A stretch of DNA of 64,000 nucleotides from Myrica gale (Eukaryota; Streptophyta; Magnoliopsida; Fagales; Myricaceae): NCBI GenBank assembly GCA_963930655.1, contig OZ005610.1, forward strand, positions 22,513,001 through 22,577,000, read 5' to 3'. Positions 20,492-33,400 of this stretch are shown here, one piece after another (positions within the stretch are counted from its first letter, which is position 1; each line of letters opens with the position of its first letter). Made by a program: the position numbers and the translations under genes. Below the pieces are notes generated by a model. It was not told the DNA's origin. It saw only the letters and a list, made by a program, of their open reading frames with translations, and ran no database searches.

Positions 20492-23400
20492 ATGGGGCTT
20501 GGGAACGACGACGTTGCCGTGGTTGATGAGAGCATCGATGACGGTGGTGGTGAAATCGGAGGCAAAGGTTTCGGCTCCGTCTCGTGCTCGATTTGCCTCG
20601 ACGTTGTGGCCGATAACGGGGATAGATCTTGGGCCAAGCTTCAATGCGGGCACCAATTCCACCTCGGTGAGTCAGAATTTGAATTTCTCGAATACTTTTT
20701 GAATGGGTTGGGCTATCTCGGTTTTAGGAATATGAAATTTCTATTTGGATTTGAAGTTGTTGAGATCTGGGTATGATTTGGGTCATGGAGTTTAAGGCGA
20801 GGTTGAATTTGCGGTTTGATTTACTATATGAAACAAAAAACTGAGGAAAACTAGAAACATGAAGTTCGGATATGTTTAAGCTAAGCTAAATTGTTGTCCT
20901 ATGGTTAATGGGAGCTTCTATTTTGTTGGGTTTTACATAATGAGAAGCTGGAGATTGTACAATTTCTCTTCAATTTACGTTGTGTGCATTGTGTGAACAA
21001 GCGATCGAGTATTAGTAAACAATTATGAAGCTGTTGTTTTAATAGAACAGAATAGTTTCATGTTTAACTGGGAAGCATGTGGTTGAATGGCAATTTAATC
21101 TATCATGGTTGTATGACTCAAATGTACTTGACATTTTTTGGGTGTCATTTATTGATAAGATTTTATTTTTGAAGTTTTTTGGTGATGAATTTTACATTTT
21201 AATGAAGTATTGATTGTTGGATTGGGATTCTGAAGATCAGGAGATGATTATAGATGAGACATAATATATTTTCTGCCCCATGGCTGCTTCAGTTGAACTG
21301 AGCATGTTTAGATTCATGTTAATTTGCTATGTTAACATTATCAGCGACAAGTTGAAACACATTGGACCATATTGCAAGTTCTTTGGGGTGGGCAGTTAGA
21401 AGAAGTTTTCCTGTGTGAAAGTATAAAATGAAAGCATTGTATTATGAATTAATGATGCTAATAGCAATGCCACTGACCAAAATCATGAAATAGAAGTTCA
21501 TCAATATTCAGTCCACCTCTTTTGAGTATTTATGAACATCTTAAAGAAGAGCCATCACTCAAATTATTAAAAGAACTTTAAAAGGCCTAAGAGCACAAAG
21601 AGAAAAACATATTTCCTTAGTAAGAAGACCCATTCTGCGAATTATTCTGTATGTTTTCAGTCTACAGAAGGAATTCAACCACTCTGGCTCACTGGATCAG
21701 GAGATCCAATCCTTCTGTTTTCTTTCAGAAAGACTAGTTGCCATTTATCTATGTTAGGAGTATGTAGTCTTTCGTTGTGAATCTGATTTTTATATTATCA
21801 AGAATTCAATCCCTCGGGTACAGGTTCTCTATTATGTTTGTTGCAATTTAGAAACTACACATGTTTTTACCAGCACATGCACAATACTGGCGCACTAGAT
21901 CACATTTTGTAATATATCAAAATACTTTTGTGTGCTGAGCGTTTGTATGGTATGCTCTGCAATAAGTAGGTAGCTTGGTTTAGACTGATGGTGCTGCATA
22001 AAACATGCAATTGGGTCAATTTTCTTTCTCAATTATCTTCTCTACTAACTGCATTGGACGTTCTGTTACGGCCTTATTTTTGTAAAGCAATTGATACACA
22101 ACTTTCAGGGACACTATGCTTTTGATTTACAAATTGGAGACTTATATTTTGTGCATGTTTATAATTGACTTTCACTGCAAATTATGAGTATCCTGTTAGC
22201 ATCTCTTTTATGTTGTCTATTTCTTATGCTTATGATTATTTTATCATGATTCTTTTTCAGATTGCATCGGTTCAGCATTCAATATAAAGGGTGCTATGCA
22301 GTGCCCCAATTGTAGGAAGATTGAGAAAGGCCAATGGCTTTATGCTAACGGTTGTCGTTCTTTACCTGAATTTAGTATGGAAGACTGGACCCATGATGAA
22401 GATCTTTATGATCTAAGCTACTCGGAAATGGTAAAGAGAAAAGGCTTTCATTGAGTATCATCATTTTACAGCATATCCTGGTTTTTTATGCTGATGTCGG
22501 CACCAATTTCTGATAAACAATGTCTCTTTGGGTAGAAATTCACCTGAAAAATAGTAGTCCCTAACTTGAAATCAAATTCTTTGAACGAAAACCTTGCCCG
22601 GCTCATTTAATTTTCCGTTCCCTCCATGTATGTATTCATTCATACGGAGGTTGTAAATTAGAAGTTGAATGTTGTATTTGCTTTCTCATTGACACACTAA
22701 TGCCTTAAGCTGGATAACTCATTCTACCATTAAGATTTGAGAAATACAAAGTTGAAAAGCAAACTTGCACTACCGAAGCCTCCGGTAACATTTCACTGAC
22801 AGATAACTACATTTGCTAGCCCCTCCATGTGAGGCAGTCTTAGTTCCTCAATGCCTACACTTTACCTTCTTGAGTGGACACAATTATATTTACCTTGTTT
22901 GTATGTTAACCCTCTAAGGCATGAAGCAACAGAATTTCAATCCGGTTAGTATCCTGCTGCATGATATTCCAACTACTGAGTTGAACAGGATATTAAGAGT
23001 GTATTTATAGAATTGAGTTATAGGAGCCATGTGAGTTAAGGTAAGATTTAGTATTATGACATGGAAGAAGTGCAAACAGTTAGTTTGAGATTGTGTTTTT
23101 GTATTCCTGAAGAGTCTTCAGTTCTCCATTTTTGGATTTAAGAGATGTTTCCACAACCATGCAGTTTGGATCTCCTGTAAGTCTAATTTTGGGCAAGAGG
23201 AGCTGAGTCTTCTTGTTGTTGGCGGGGATTTTTCTTTTCGATGCTATTTGTAGCATGATTTATTTGTCAAATGGTGACTTCTACGCCTTACAGAATTTAT
23301 TTGAAGAGGAAAAGAAGAAGAAGAATTTATGGCCTATGGACAAACCAAATATTTTCCCTCATCATAGCATGAAATGCGTAGCCCTTCCGCAGTGAAGCTG

Positions 23401-26400
23401 CAGATTTTAAACCTTTTCATTTGCTTTAGAGCACATGAGAGCAACTGGTCTTCTTAGTTACTGTATTAGCTTCCTATGGACTACTTATAAAACAAATCAT
23501 TTTAGTTTTATTTGTTGGACCATTCAGAAATTAGATCAAATTTTTAGGGTGGAGGGAGAAGTGAACTGTATGGAACACTTAGCTTTTGTCCATAATGAAA
23601 TTAAAACATCAGATGTATAGAGAAAATACTTTCATTAGTCCCTGAGGATGGCGCAGGTCATTATCAAAAAGATCAAGAAATATGTCAAAATCAGAGTTTT
23701 CAAATCTTCAAGGTGCAGATGAAGCTAGAAAGCAAGGAATATAAAATCTAGTTGTACACTTGGTTAGGCTAAGATCAACAACATTTTTATATCTTACAAA
23801 CAGGGAGTTAGGAAGCTCACAAAAAAAAAAGGAGTCAGGACGGATTTGATTAGAACATTTCATGGATAACTATACTGCATCTCTTTCTTTTTTTTTTTGG
23901 CATGAGCTTTAAGAAAATTGATTATCACTGAAGGACTGTGCTATTATGTTGTAACACCCCAACCCAAATAGCAGGGGTATTTGTGTCTTTTTATTGTATT
24001 TGTTAGTATTAAATTTTGAATTTTCGTAATCCCTATTTTTTGGTATTTGAACATGTGTTAAATGAGTATTTTTGGGTTTAAGAGAGAAAGGCCTAATCTT
24101 ATTTTTGTATTTAAAAGTTAAGGACAAAGATTTAATACTATGTTTGAATTTAAAAGCTAAGAATCGAGATCTATTCTTATGTTTGAATTTAAAAGTGAAG
24201 GGATAAAGATGAAATCTTGTGTTTGAATTTAAAAGTTGAGGAGATTGGATTTAAATTTCATTCAATAGAAGTCTTTTTATTTCTTAGAGTTAAGAAGCTC
24301 ACAAAAAAATAGGGAGTTAGGAAAGATTTGATTAGAACATGTCATGGATAACTATACTGCATCACTTTTTTTTTTGGCATGAGCTTTAAGAAAGCTGATT
24401 ATCACTTAATGCCGGTGCTACTAAGTTGTAACACCCCAACCCAAATAGCAGGGGTATTTGTGTCTTTTTATTGTACTTGTTAGTCTTAAATTTTGAATTT
24501 TCGTTATTCCTATTTTGTGGTATTTAAACATGTGTTAAATGAGTATTTTTTGGGTTTAAAATGTGAAGAGATAAAGGCTTAAACCTATTTTTTATTTTAA
24601 AACTTTAAATGGATAAAGGCTAATAGTATTTTCGAATTTAAAATATATTTGAATTTGGGTTTAAAATGTGAAGAGATAAAGGCCTAATCCTATTTTCTGA
24701 TTTTAAAAGTTTAAGGGGATAAAGGCTAATTCTATTTTCGAATTTAAAGTTAAGGATAGAAATCTAATCCTCTATTTGAATTTAAAAGCTAAGCATAGAG
24801 ATTTACTCTTATGTTTGAAATTAAAAGATAGGGATAAAGATCTAATTTTTGAATTTAAAAGTGAAGGAATAGAGATGAAATCTTGTGTTTGAATTTAAAA
24901 GTTGAGGAGATAGTTCTTCTTCTTTCTTACCCTCTGATTTAATTTTTGAGATCCTTTTTGTTGAGTCTTGAAGGACTTAAAAGACCTTTTATGACCTCAA
25001 AACTCAAAATAAAAAGCCTCAGCTTTGTTATACCTAGTCAGCCTAATAAAAACTAATAAAAACCTAGCCCTATTCGGGATGGGGGTGTTAAGTAAGTACC
25101 CTGGAAAATTCCCAAATCCTCAAATGTTTTCTGTCTTCCAAGATAACAGAGATTAGTAACTGTTTCCTTCGTTTTTTCCATCAAATTGTAGTGAAGAAAG
25201 TCACTTTGATGGATGTGAGGAAGTAGACCATTATCTCGCAATAATAAGCCAAGCTAGTATTTGCAGTGAATCCCCCGCTTCGCATGTACCTTCAGTAGCA
25301 TTTTAGTAATTCGCATGTACCTTGCCATCACCAAGTTCCAACTGTTTAGATTCCTCTAATATCCCTCCAGGAGCTATTTGAAGGAATCTGCTAATGGTGC
25401 ACAACTAAGGCCAGATAGCGAAATTTAAGTTAACATCTTGGAGAATGACTTTTGAACTTTAACTTGATGTACACTTAGTTGTTGAGACAACTTCTAGATA
25501 GTTTTGGGCGAATAGCTATGTGCGAATTTCTGCATTTGACATATATTGGCTCTGTCATATTTTTTTATTCCCATGTATGAAGTAAAAAGTTTGTGCAAGG
25601 ATGTCAGATAAATAGAGTTATTTAGCCAAATATTTACTATCTTAAACTTTGTTTAATTTAACTTCTTTTTCTAAATGTTTGTTGCAGTCATTCGGGGTTC
25701 ACTGGTGTCCATTTGGTAGCTTAACGCAACTTCCTTCATCTTTTGAGTAAGCGTGGTTGCACAAATTAGAGCTTTAATCAAAGTTACTTTGTGTTTCATA
25801 TATTTATGCTGAAAGTTTTTCATTCAAGCATCACCCTTTCCAATGAGAATGTCTCCCACCCCACATGCTTGTCAATGTTTGATAGTTTTAGTTAAATTTT
25901 AATTAGAAACTTTTATGTGACTTTTACAACTAAAAACTCCTTTGAGAAAGGGAAATGAGAGGAGAGGAGAAAATGTGCCTTTTTCCGATAGTGCGGCTCA
26001 GAGTTTCTCATCCTCTGGCATATGGGGCAGAGGTGCAACCAGTGCCAGTTCATGTTAGGGTAAAATGGAGCATGTTTATTGCCAAAGTGCCAGAAGATTT
26101 GGTGTTTCTTGTGGAGCAACCACTTTATTCAACCTTTCATAGGTCAGTGTGACTTAAAATGCCCTAGGAGAAATGTTGCTATGATTAGAAGAGGCCTCCA
26201 TCATCCGGCCACTTGCAATCCCTGATTTGACTCTCTTTTCCCTGAAGCCATGAAGACATTTTGTGTCGGCACCATTATGAACCCAATCATATCCAAAAAA
26301 AAAATTTGGAACCAATGGGTGTATATAGACACATACTAGAGTAATATCGTACATTTTAAAGGGTAAGAAAAGGTGTTAAGGTAAGTCTAAAAAATACTGG

Positions 26401-28301
26401 AAATTAGTTAGCTGTTAGTTTTGGTGCTTTGATCAAGCTTCGACCCCACTAGCCTATTTATGCTCATGTTATATTGGCAATGTTTTGTTTAGTCATGTTA
26501 TGTTGGCTACTTATTTCGATGCAAAAGCAGCTCGAACAATTGCGTACCTTTGCTTTTTGTATGAGATATCAATAGCAGATTCTAAAATTGACATTGATGC
26601 GGAAACCTAGGGTTTATTATGTGTACATGGTCGGAAGCATTATGCAATGTTGAGGTACTAATGCATTATATTGTTAATCAATGGTATACCATGTCAGTAC
26701 TTATCAAAAAACCATGTCAGTCATCCCCTAGGAGGATAGGGAGGCTATATAATTGCTATCACTTGTAATTGATATTAATTCTTCTTTTATTTGAATTCCA
26801 AAAATTACAAGTTATTATCTTCCCATGTGTAGTAAGGCTTTTCACAAAAAGCCTAAGTTACATACATCTTTCAATTGTTGTGATATCTTTAGCTGAAGAA
26901 TGAATTATTATTTTTCTGGAATCAAGGAAAGCCTTTTGATGCATGCTTTTTAATGAATTCTATTGAATCTATTTCAATTTCTTCTTTTATTTGATTTCCT
27001 TCCTCTTGGGTTCTCTTATTGTGTTGAAGTGGCACTTCTCGTTCTCCAATTGCTAATTGTTTTGTAACCTTTTGTTTCAGGGAAGGGGAATTTCCGTCAA
27101 GTGCATGTAAGATTTTTCCCTTTTTCTGGCTGCAATTCTGTTTATAGATCTTCTGGTGGAGTGTGGTTTTTTCGTTTTTCTTTTTTTCTGGTCTGTAGGA
27201 GTGCATTTTGACAGGACGATTATGCTGCATTGTAGATCATGATCTTCTGGGACAGCATGCAATATTTGCCGAGCATACAGCTGTATCATCCGCTACTCAT
27301 CCATGCCCATATATCGCTTACCTTGGACCGATCCATCCCTCATCCTCAAATTCCAATGGAACTGTTTCAGAGGCATCTAACTTAAACAATCACTGGGGCC
27401 CATCTGTACCAAGTGAGATACCAACTTCCTATGCTTTTCCTGCCATGGATCTTCATTATCAAAATTGGGAGCACCATTCCTCTCCCTTCCCTACAACCAA
27501 TAGTCGTATTGCTTCAGCTGATCGGCCTTCCATCCTGCCTGTTTCGCAAAGGTCTGCTAGGACCAGCTCCGATATACCAAGATCAGGATCTTTCGTCCAT
27601 CCGTTCGTTGTTGGTCACAGGTATGCCTTTATCAACAAAGTGAAGTGGTAGTGTCCTGTTTCTGTTAATTTTTTGTCGCCTTCAGTCAGTTTTTGCGAGT
27701 GTTGAAGCTTTCAGGCAAATAACATAGTTGGTTTAGATCGAAGTTTCGTAAGGAATGAGTACTTGACTTCTTTTTGTCGTAATCCATAATTGTATTATTG
27801 ACAGTGGAGTAGCTTAATTTCTGCAGTTCTGGTGGCAGACCGGAGAGTTCAGTGGCTTCTTCAATGATTCCTCCTTACCCTGGTAGTAATGCACGAGCCC
27901 GTGATAGAGTCCAAGCTCTCCAGGCATACTATCAGCAACAACAACCAAGCAATTCAACATCCATGCGAACACCGATAATTCCCAGCAACCGAAGATCCAG
28001 CAGCCATAGAGGCTTGGCTCAAGTAGGGCCAGTGGCTTCGTCATCTGATCAAACGGGCGGGTTCTATCTCGTCCCGCCAGGTTCATCAGGTCGGACATTT
28101 CAAGAAGCAGAAAATCCTTTGTCAAATCGGTTCCATTCTTGGGAAAGAGATCATCGGCCTTCATTCTCGTTGAACCAGGTTGAGAGAGAGACAGGCTGGA
28201 GGACATATCACCAGGCTGGTGGGTCAGATACTACTATCAGGTCCAGCAGTTTCCGCCAAAGGCATGGTTCCGAGAGGACATCAGCACAAAATCGATCGTA
28301 A
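20492..28301 (+). CDS. RFI2: RFI2-like RING-H2 E3 ubiquitin ligase, six exons
   Basis: Coding exons 20492-20666, 22261-22430, 25688-25746, 27081-27106, 27236-27620 and 27827-28301 join in frame to 429 residues, all with GT/AG borders. Zinc ligands C32, C35, C52, H54, H57, C60, C73 and C76 form a RING-H2 domain, split by intron 1 just before C60. After it come the conserved blocks KGQWLYANGCRSLPEFSMED, HWCPFGSLTQLPSSFEE and HDLLGQHAIFAEHTA, and then a Ser/Pro/Arg-rich tail with a Gln run. This order matches Arabidopsis RFI2 (RED AND FAR-RED INSENSITIVE 2), a nuclear RING protein that acts in phytochrome signalling and photoperiodic flowering upstream of CONSTANS. The name is by recall, not alignment. 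Intron 2 is 3.3 kb and contains duplicated minisatellite DNA. The 26 bp fourth exon makes skipping plausible. Confidence 0.85.
23800..24910. repeat. Duplicated minisatellite block in intron 2 of the RING gene
   Basis: Two copies (about 23802-24255 and 24286-24910) share AAGCTCACAAAAAAA, GATTTGATTAGAACAT, CATGGATAACTATACTGCAT and GTAACACCCCAACCCAAATA in the same order. Each then runs into a degenerate minisatellite in which TTTGAATTTAAAAG recurs about every 35-45 bases, separated by AAGGGATAAAGAT-like spacers. Confidence 0.8.
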
Positions 28302-30140
28302 AACTTTATTCCTTATCCTTTTCCGCTGAAGCAAACTTCCACTACTATGCTGAAACCAAAAGTTATGTATGCTTGAGAAATGATATATCATGCTTGAAGT
28401 CTGCCAAGTCTTGGCAGACACGAAATACTGTGGAGTGGCCCCCAAAAACCATCTTTTTGGCAGACCACGGTGGTGTGATGGACTTTCACATCCTCTAGTT
28501 TCTCTGCCTTTGCGGGATATAAAATAAGATCTCATGTTGGGTGGCAAAAATAGGATTTAAGCAACCACAGTCCGACCCTCTGAAGCCCCGTGTCTGAACC
28601 AACTTTGCTTCCGCATTACTGGTTACCGGGTCGCCTATTTATGTCCGAAAACATTGCCCGTCTCCCTTGCGAACGTTTGTGGACTTTACATGAGCAATGG
28701 AAACATGTATAAAGTTCAGTTTGTGCTCGACGATATGTGGGATGGGCATTAATTTGCCCAACTTTTCTCTTGCTGCTATCTCTGAGTTTTACATTTGATT
28801 ACTCTTCCTCATGGTGCTCTATCTATATGAGTTTATCTATTTGATTACTCACTTGGCCTTGCTGCCCACTGGATTTTAACTAGGGTCCAATATCACCTGA
28901 AACTTTTGGAAGCCGCAAATGACAAGTTTTTTGAAATTGCTTGAGAAAGTGTGACGTGTTAATTTGCTAGCCCTTATTTAGTTTTGGCAGCTAACTTCTA
29001 CCGGTCTCGGCCACTTGCTCTTTCTGTCCTGCACGGAGCATTTATGGTTTCTTAATCCTTTGGGATCTTGCTAGTCTAAGTTTGCTTGGATTTATAGGTT
29101 CTTGTCTAACAAGAATGGCTCTAAAGATATTTATATGATAGAATTTATGAATAATGAAAGGTTTTACAATAAAGCTTTAATTTCAAGCAACAGAAATTCT
29201 TAAAGCATTCAATGTATTTGGAAATCACAATGAATCAACAAGAACATGTATTCAGAAATCACAATAAATCAATAAGGATGTATAGATGAGAAATTAATCT
29301 AAGAACATAAAACTATTTAATTAAACTTCACTTTTAACTTAGCAAAAGAGTTCTAGATTGACATCTTCATAACCAAAATCATGAATTCCATACAAAAACT
29401 TTAGATAAATGTGCCTCTATCTTGATTTTCAATCCCACGAAATTGGCACCCAAACTCTTTTATCTTCACTAATTGATTAAAATCACTACTTTTTCAATGA
29501 AACACACCACCAAATTTGATTAAAAATCATACGTTAACTGAAAATGAGCATGAAACACGTATAATTTCTCAAACCAACTTGCGATCAAATATTTACGGCT
29601 CATCTGTCGTCTGAATTTGCATTGAAGAACCTCTGTCCTCTTTCATTGCTCAAACACCATTTTCTTTGCTAATCAGAAAGCTCCTTAAATTAAATTCATG
29701 GCTTCTCTGATGTAAACTTTGCGCTGATGATCGTGGCTCAACAAATGTATATACTACCTTTCTTGGCTCCTGCGTCCAGCATCATTTGAAAAAAACAAAA
29801 TTCATGTCTCATAGTTCAGCATTGAAGCTGAGTACCGAGCCGGAGCAAACAAATGCCACGGTTGAGATAATTTAGCTTTAGTCTCTCCTTTGAGAATTCG
29901 GTGCATTCTTGCTACAATCCAGTGCCATTTCTTTCAAGAAAAGATCACGTTACCGTTGTTCTCACTAAGCCGGGCCCCATTAACACTGCGTACCAAAACG
30001 TGTTCCCTTCCCAGCCAGCTCGCAGCTGAGATCCAGTGGAGGAGAGATTCTAATAGAAAAGCTACCGAAAACAATCCAGAGTCTAAAACTATTAACCCCA
30101 CAGGAAATAAAAATAACTCCAGAACCGGCACATTTTGTTG
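28302..30140. other. Intergenic between two convergent genes
   Basis: Holds the 3'UTR of the plus-strand RING gene at its left and the 3' end of the minus-strand SR gene at its right. No further gene was recognised, and the small frames lack support. Confidence 0.5.
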
Positions 30141-30444
30141 AAAAGTTTAGTTTTGAATCAATTATTCACTTCAGAAAGATGCACATCAAAACTATTCAGC
30201 AAGTGTCCAAATCCGAACACACATGTAGCTATCCCTATTCATATAGATATGTATCCAACTGTCCATGACGAACATCTCACGAACTAGCAGTGAATAAACT
30301 ACGCTCAATAGTTATCCCTGGAGTCAATGGACCGGCTTCGCTCAGATATTACCTGGCACCCAGATAAAACCAATAAAACCGTCATGTGAACAGGAGAGAG
30401 AGAAGCCATCAGTATGATAATCTTTAGCAACTAAAGGATAACAA

Positions 30445-33400
30445 TCATACATACTCTGAGCGGGGCTGCGATAAGCTTCTGATGCTCCTGCTGCGACTGC
30501 GACGTCTGTGGCGAGGAGGCTGCCTCGTATCAAATCAGTGGGAAAAAAAAAAACCAAAACCATCAGTACTCGGTACAAAATGGGTGATAGTTTACATGTG
30601 AATGATATTGCACCCTGATTTTCCTTTTTTAACTCCTCTATTCATGTTAAAGAAAACATATTGCAATGGGAAAGGCATAACAAGATTTTTTACTTACAGA
30701 AGCAACTGGAGATCTGGATCTTGACCGAGATCTGCAAAAGGTACACGGACAACCCCATTCAATAACAACAAACGATCCTTCAAAACTTCAGCACATACTT
30801 CAGCACAACAACAAAAAACCTCAAAACTTCAAAACTTCAGCACATACTTCCGCACAACAACAAAACAACCATCGCTAAAAGCACTAACCCAAGTTTATGA
30901 TGATCACAACCTCTTTCTAAATCATCTTTTCCAGCAGCTGATGAGAACCAAATGGACATATAAAGCAAATAACAAATAAATACAGCACATACTGTAAAGT
31001 CCTAGTTGAAAGGAGAATGACATCCAGGCCAGAAACCTGTTCGGAAGTTATAATACTGTCGATGAAGCATTGAATTATCTACTGCTGAATTTTCGTGAGA
31101 CGTACCAATAGCACTCAGTTCGCAGGTAATCCAGCTTTTAAATCGCAACTCATCCATCTACAATATTCCAGTTTAGCACTCATGGGAGACCATGCATATA
31201 CTGTATCAGAATTTTCACTGTAGCATTAAGGCTTTTCCAGGGGTGGCTCACCAACAAAACATTATTACCTCAACAACCAAAAGAGTTGCAGGTGCTAGAG
31301 TACCACATGCCATCAAGTTCCTAACATGCAGTCCCCAGGAGGCCGCAAGGTCCAGATCTAGCAAACACACAAGTAACGCTGATGAACAAAATATGACGAC
31401 TGACCAATCTTAAAGCCCTTTCCGAAGATACACTTCCGCATTTGTAATGAAAAACAATTGTGTAGAACAAGTTCATGGAATCTCCAAAGGGTCATATTGT
31501 TGTGGGAAAAGATTTTACAAAAGCTGTAGGAAAGAAATTCAAAAGACACAAATTGATATAGCAAGGGTTAAAATGAACATAATATGAAAGACAGAAAATT
31601 TTTATTTCATGATACTGAAAAAGGATATCTATTTCGACACTAATCTTCTTGTTCTATGGTCTTAAAATGGTATACAGAAAAGAAAAACAAAAAGCAGGAG
31701 CAACATTTGTTGCCAAAAAAAAGCAGCAAGGAAGTAGAAAACCCAAGTGCAACCAAAGATTGAAAAAAGAGCGGCTAACCAAACCACAGAGCTACCAAGA
31801 ACATGAAAAAAAAATTCCCGAAAGACTGAGCAAGTCACGTGGGGTTATTGTGATACATTAGCATGTAAGCCTATGCTTAAAGATCAGCAGAATGGACGAC
31901 AAATGGTGATAAATCTCATGGATGTCAGGGAATCCACCCTACTCAAATCTCATCAAAGCAAGAAGATAGTTCCCACGAGACCTAAGAAATCCAGAATCAT
32001 TTGTGCAAAATGCATAGCTGAGTTGAGTTTAATAAGAAGCAACTCCACGAGAAGACCAGAAAACCACGGACAACTTACTTAAGGGAAATATTATACTATT
32101 ACATGTGCTTCAACCCATTTTCAAATAGCTCCCTAGACTTCTTGTTTTAACAATCAGCTCCTTGTGTTTTGCATGATTTCCTTTCAGATCCTTCCATCCC
32201 TATTTCACCAACAAGAGCCGGTTCACCAATTTTCTAAAAATGCCACAAAAAATACAAAAAAAAAAAGTAAAGAAGAAGGTCTTACGGAAAGGAAAAAAGG
32301 AAAAAAGACTACCAGGACTGAAGCCACCATTTTCTAACAGAAACCTTGTTCAACTCCAGGCTAAATCAGGGGCTGAGGGCATCCTGAGGTGATGTGTACG
32401 TGCCATACAATGTCACCCATTCATTCAGGCCCCCTGACACTCTAGGACGTTACTTTCTCCCCCCCCCCCTTTCTTTCTCTCTGCGGTGCAGGGGTGGACC
32501 CCCAAACTTCTTTCTTTGGGGGCATAATTGGACTTGCATAGGAATCCAATTAGAAAAATAGACAAATTACGAAGATAAGGGCCTGAATGAAAATTGGGGG
32601 AGATGCATAGACTGACTGCTGAAATTAAAAACCAATAAAGATAGTTGGAAACAGATCAAAAAATAAGAGTTGAAGCTCGGTAAATATCCTCGACGTAGAG
32701 ACCAGTAAATAGTAAAGCACATTCGTGTGCAAAAGCATTATGCATGAAAATCAAGAAACTGAATACAAATAATCAGAAATTTGAAGTGGAAACCACAAGA
32801 AAGACCCTGAGGGAGAAGACAAAAAGAAAACAGACCTTGAACGAGACTCTGATGGAGAACGGTATGAAGATTTTCTCTTTGGAGATACGCTGCAATAACA
32901 CATTCTAAGTCAAATTGTATTATAAGTAAAACCTCATGTCAAATGTAACTTTGGCAAAACTATAAAAGACAAGTAATCGGGAAAAACAAACATCGAATAA
33001 ATATATATTTTGCTAACCTCCTGCTCCTGGGACTATAGCTTTGGCAACGACTAGGGCTTCTTGACATACGAGGACTTCTAGAATAGCTCCGTGTTGAATC
33101 ATGACTGGGACTTATAGAGTAGCTCCGCCTTGATTCATACTCCCTCACCTAGTCAATGTAGGCTGTGTTTGCAAAACTCAACATTTCCAACATTTTATCT
33201 CTCTCCTAATAAAATACTCCAATATAATCTCTCTCTCTCCCATAAAAAAATATAAAAAATTACAAAAACTATAAAAAATTACCTCTCTTCACCTTTTCAC
33301 TAAACCCAATACCAACACATATTCTCATACCCAACATTTTACAACACAAACACAACCGTAAATAGATAAGTAACAGGAAAATGAATATAGAGAAAACCAA

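Noticed and set aside
27814..28206. 130-codon minus-strand frame
   Set aside because: It is the antisense shadow of the last exon of the RFI2-like gene.
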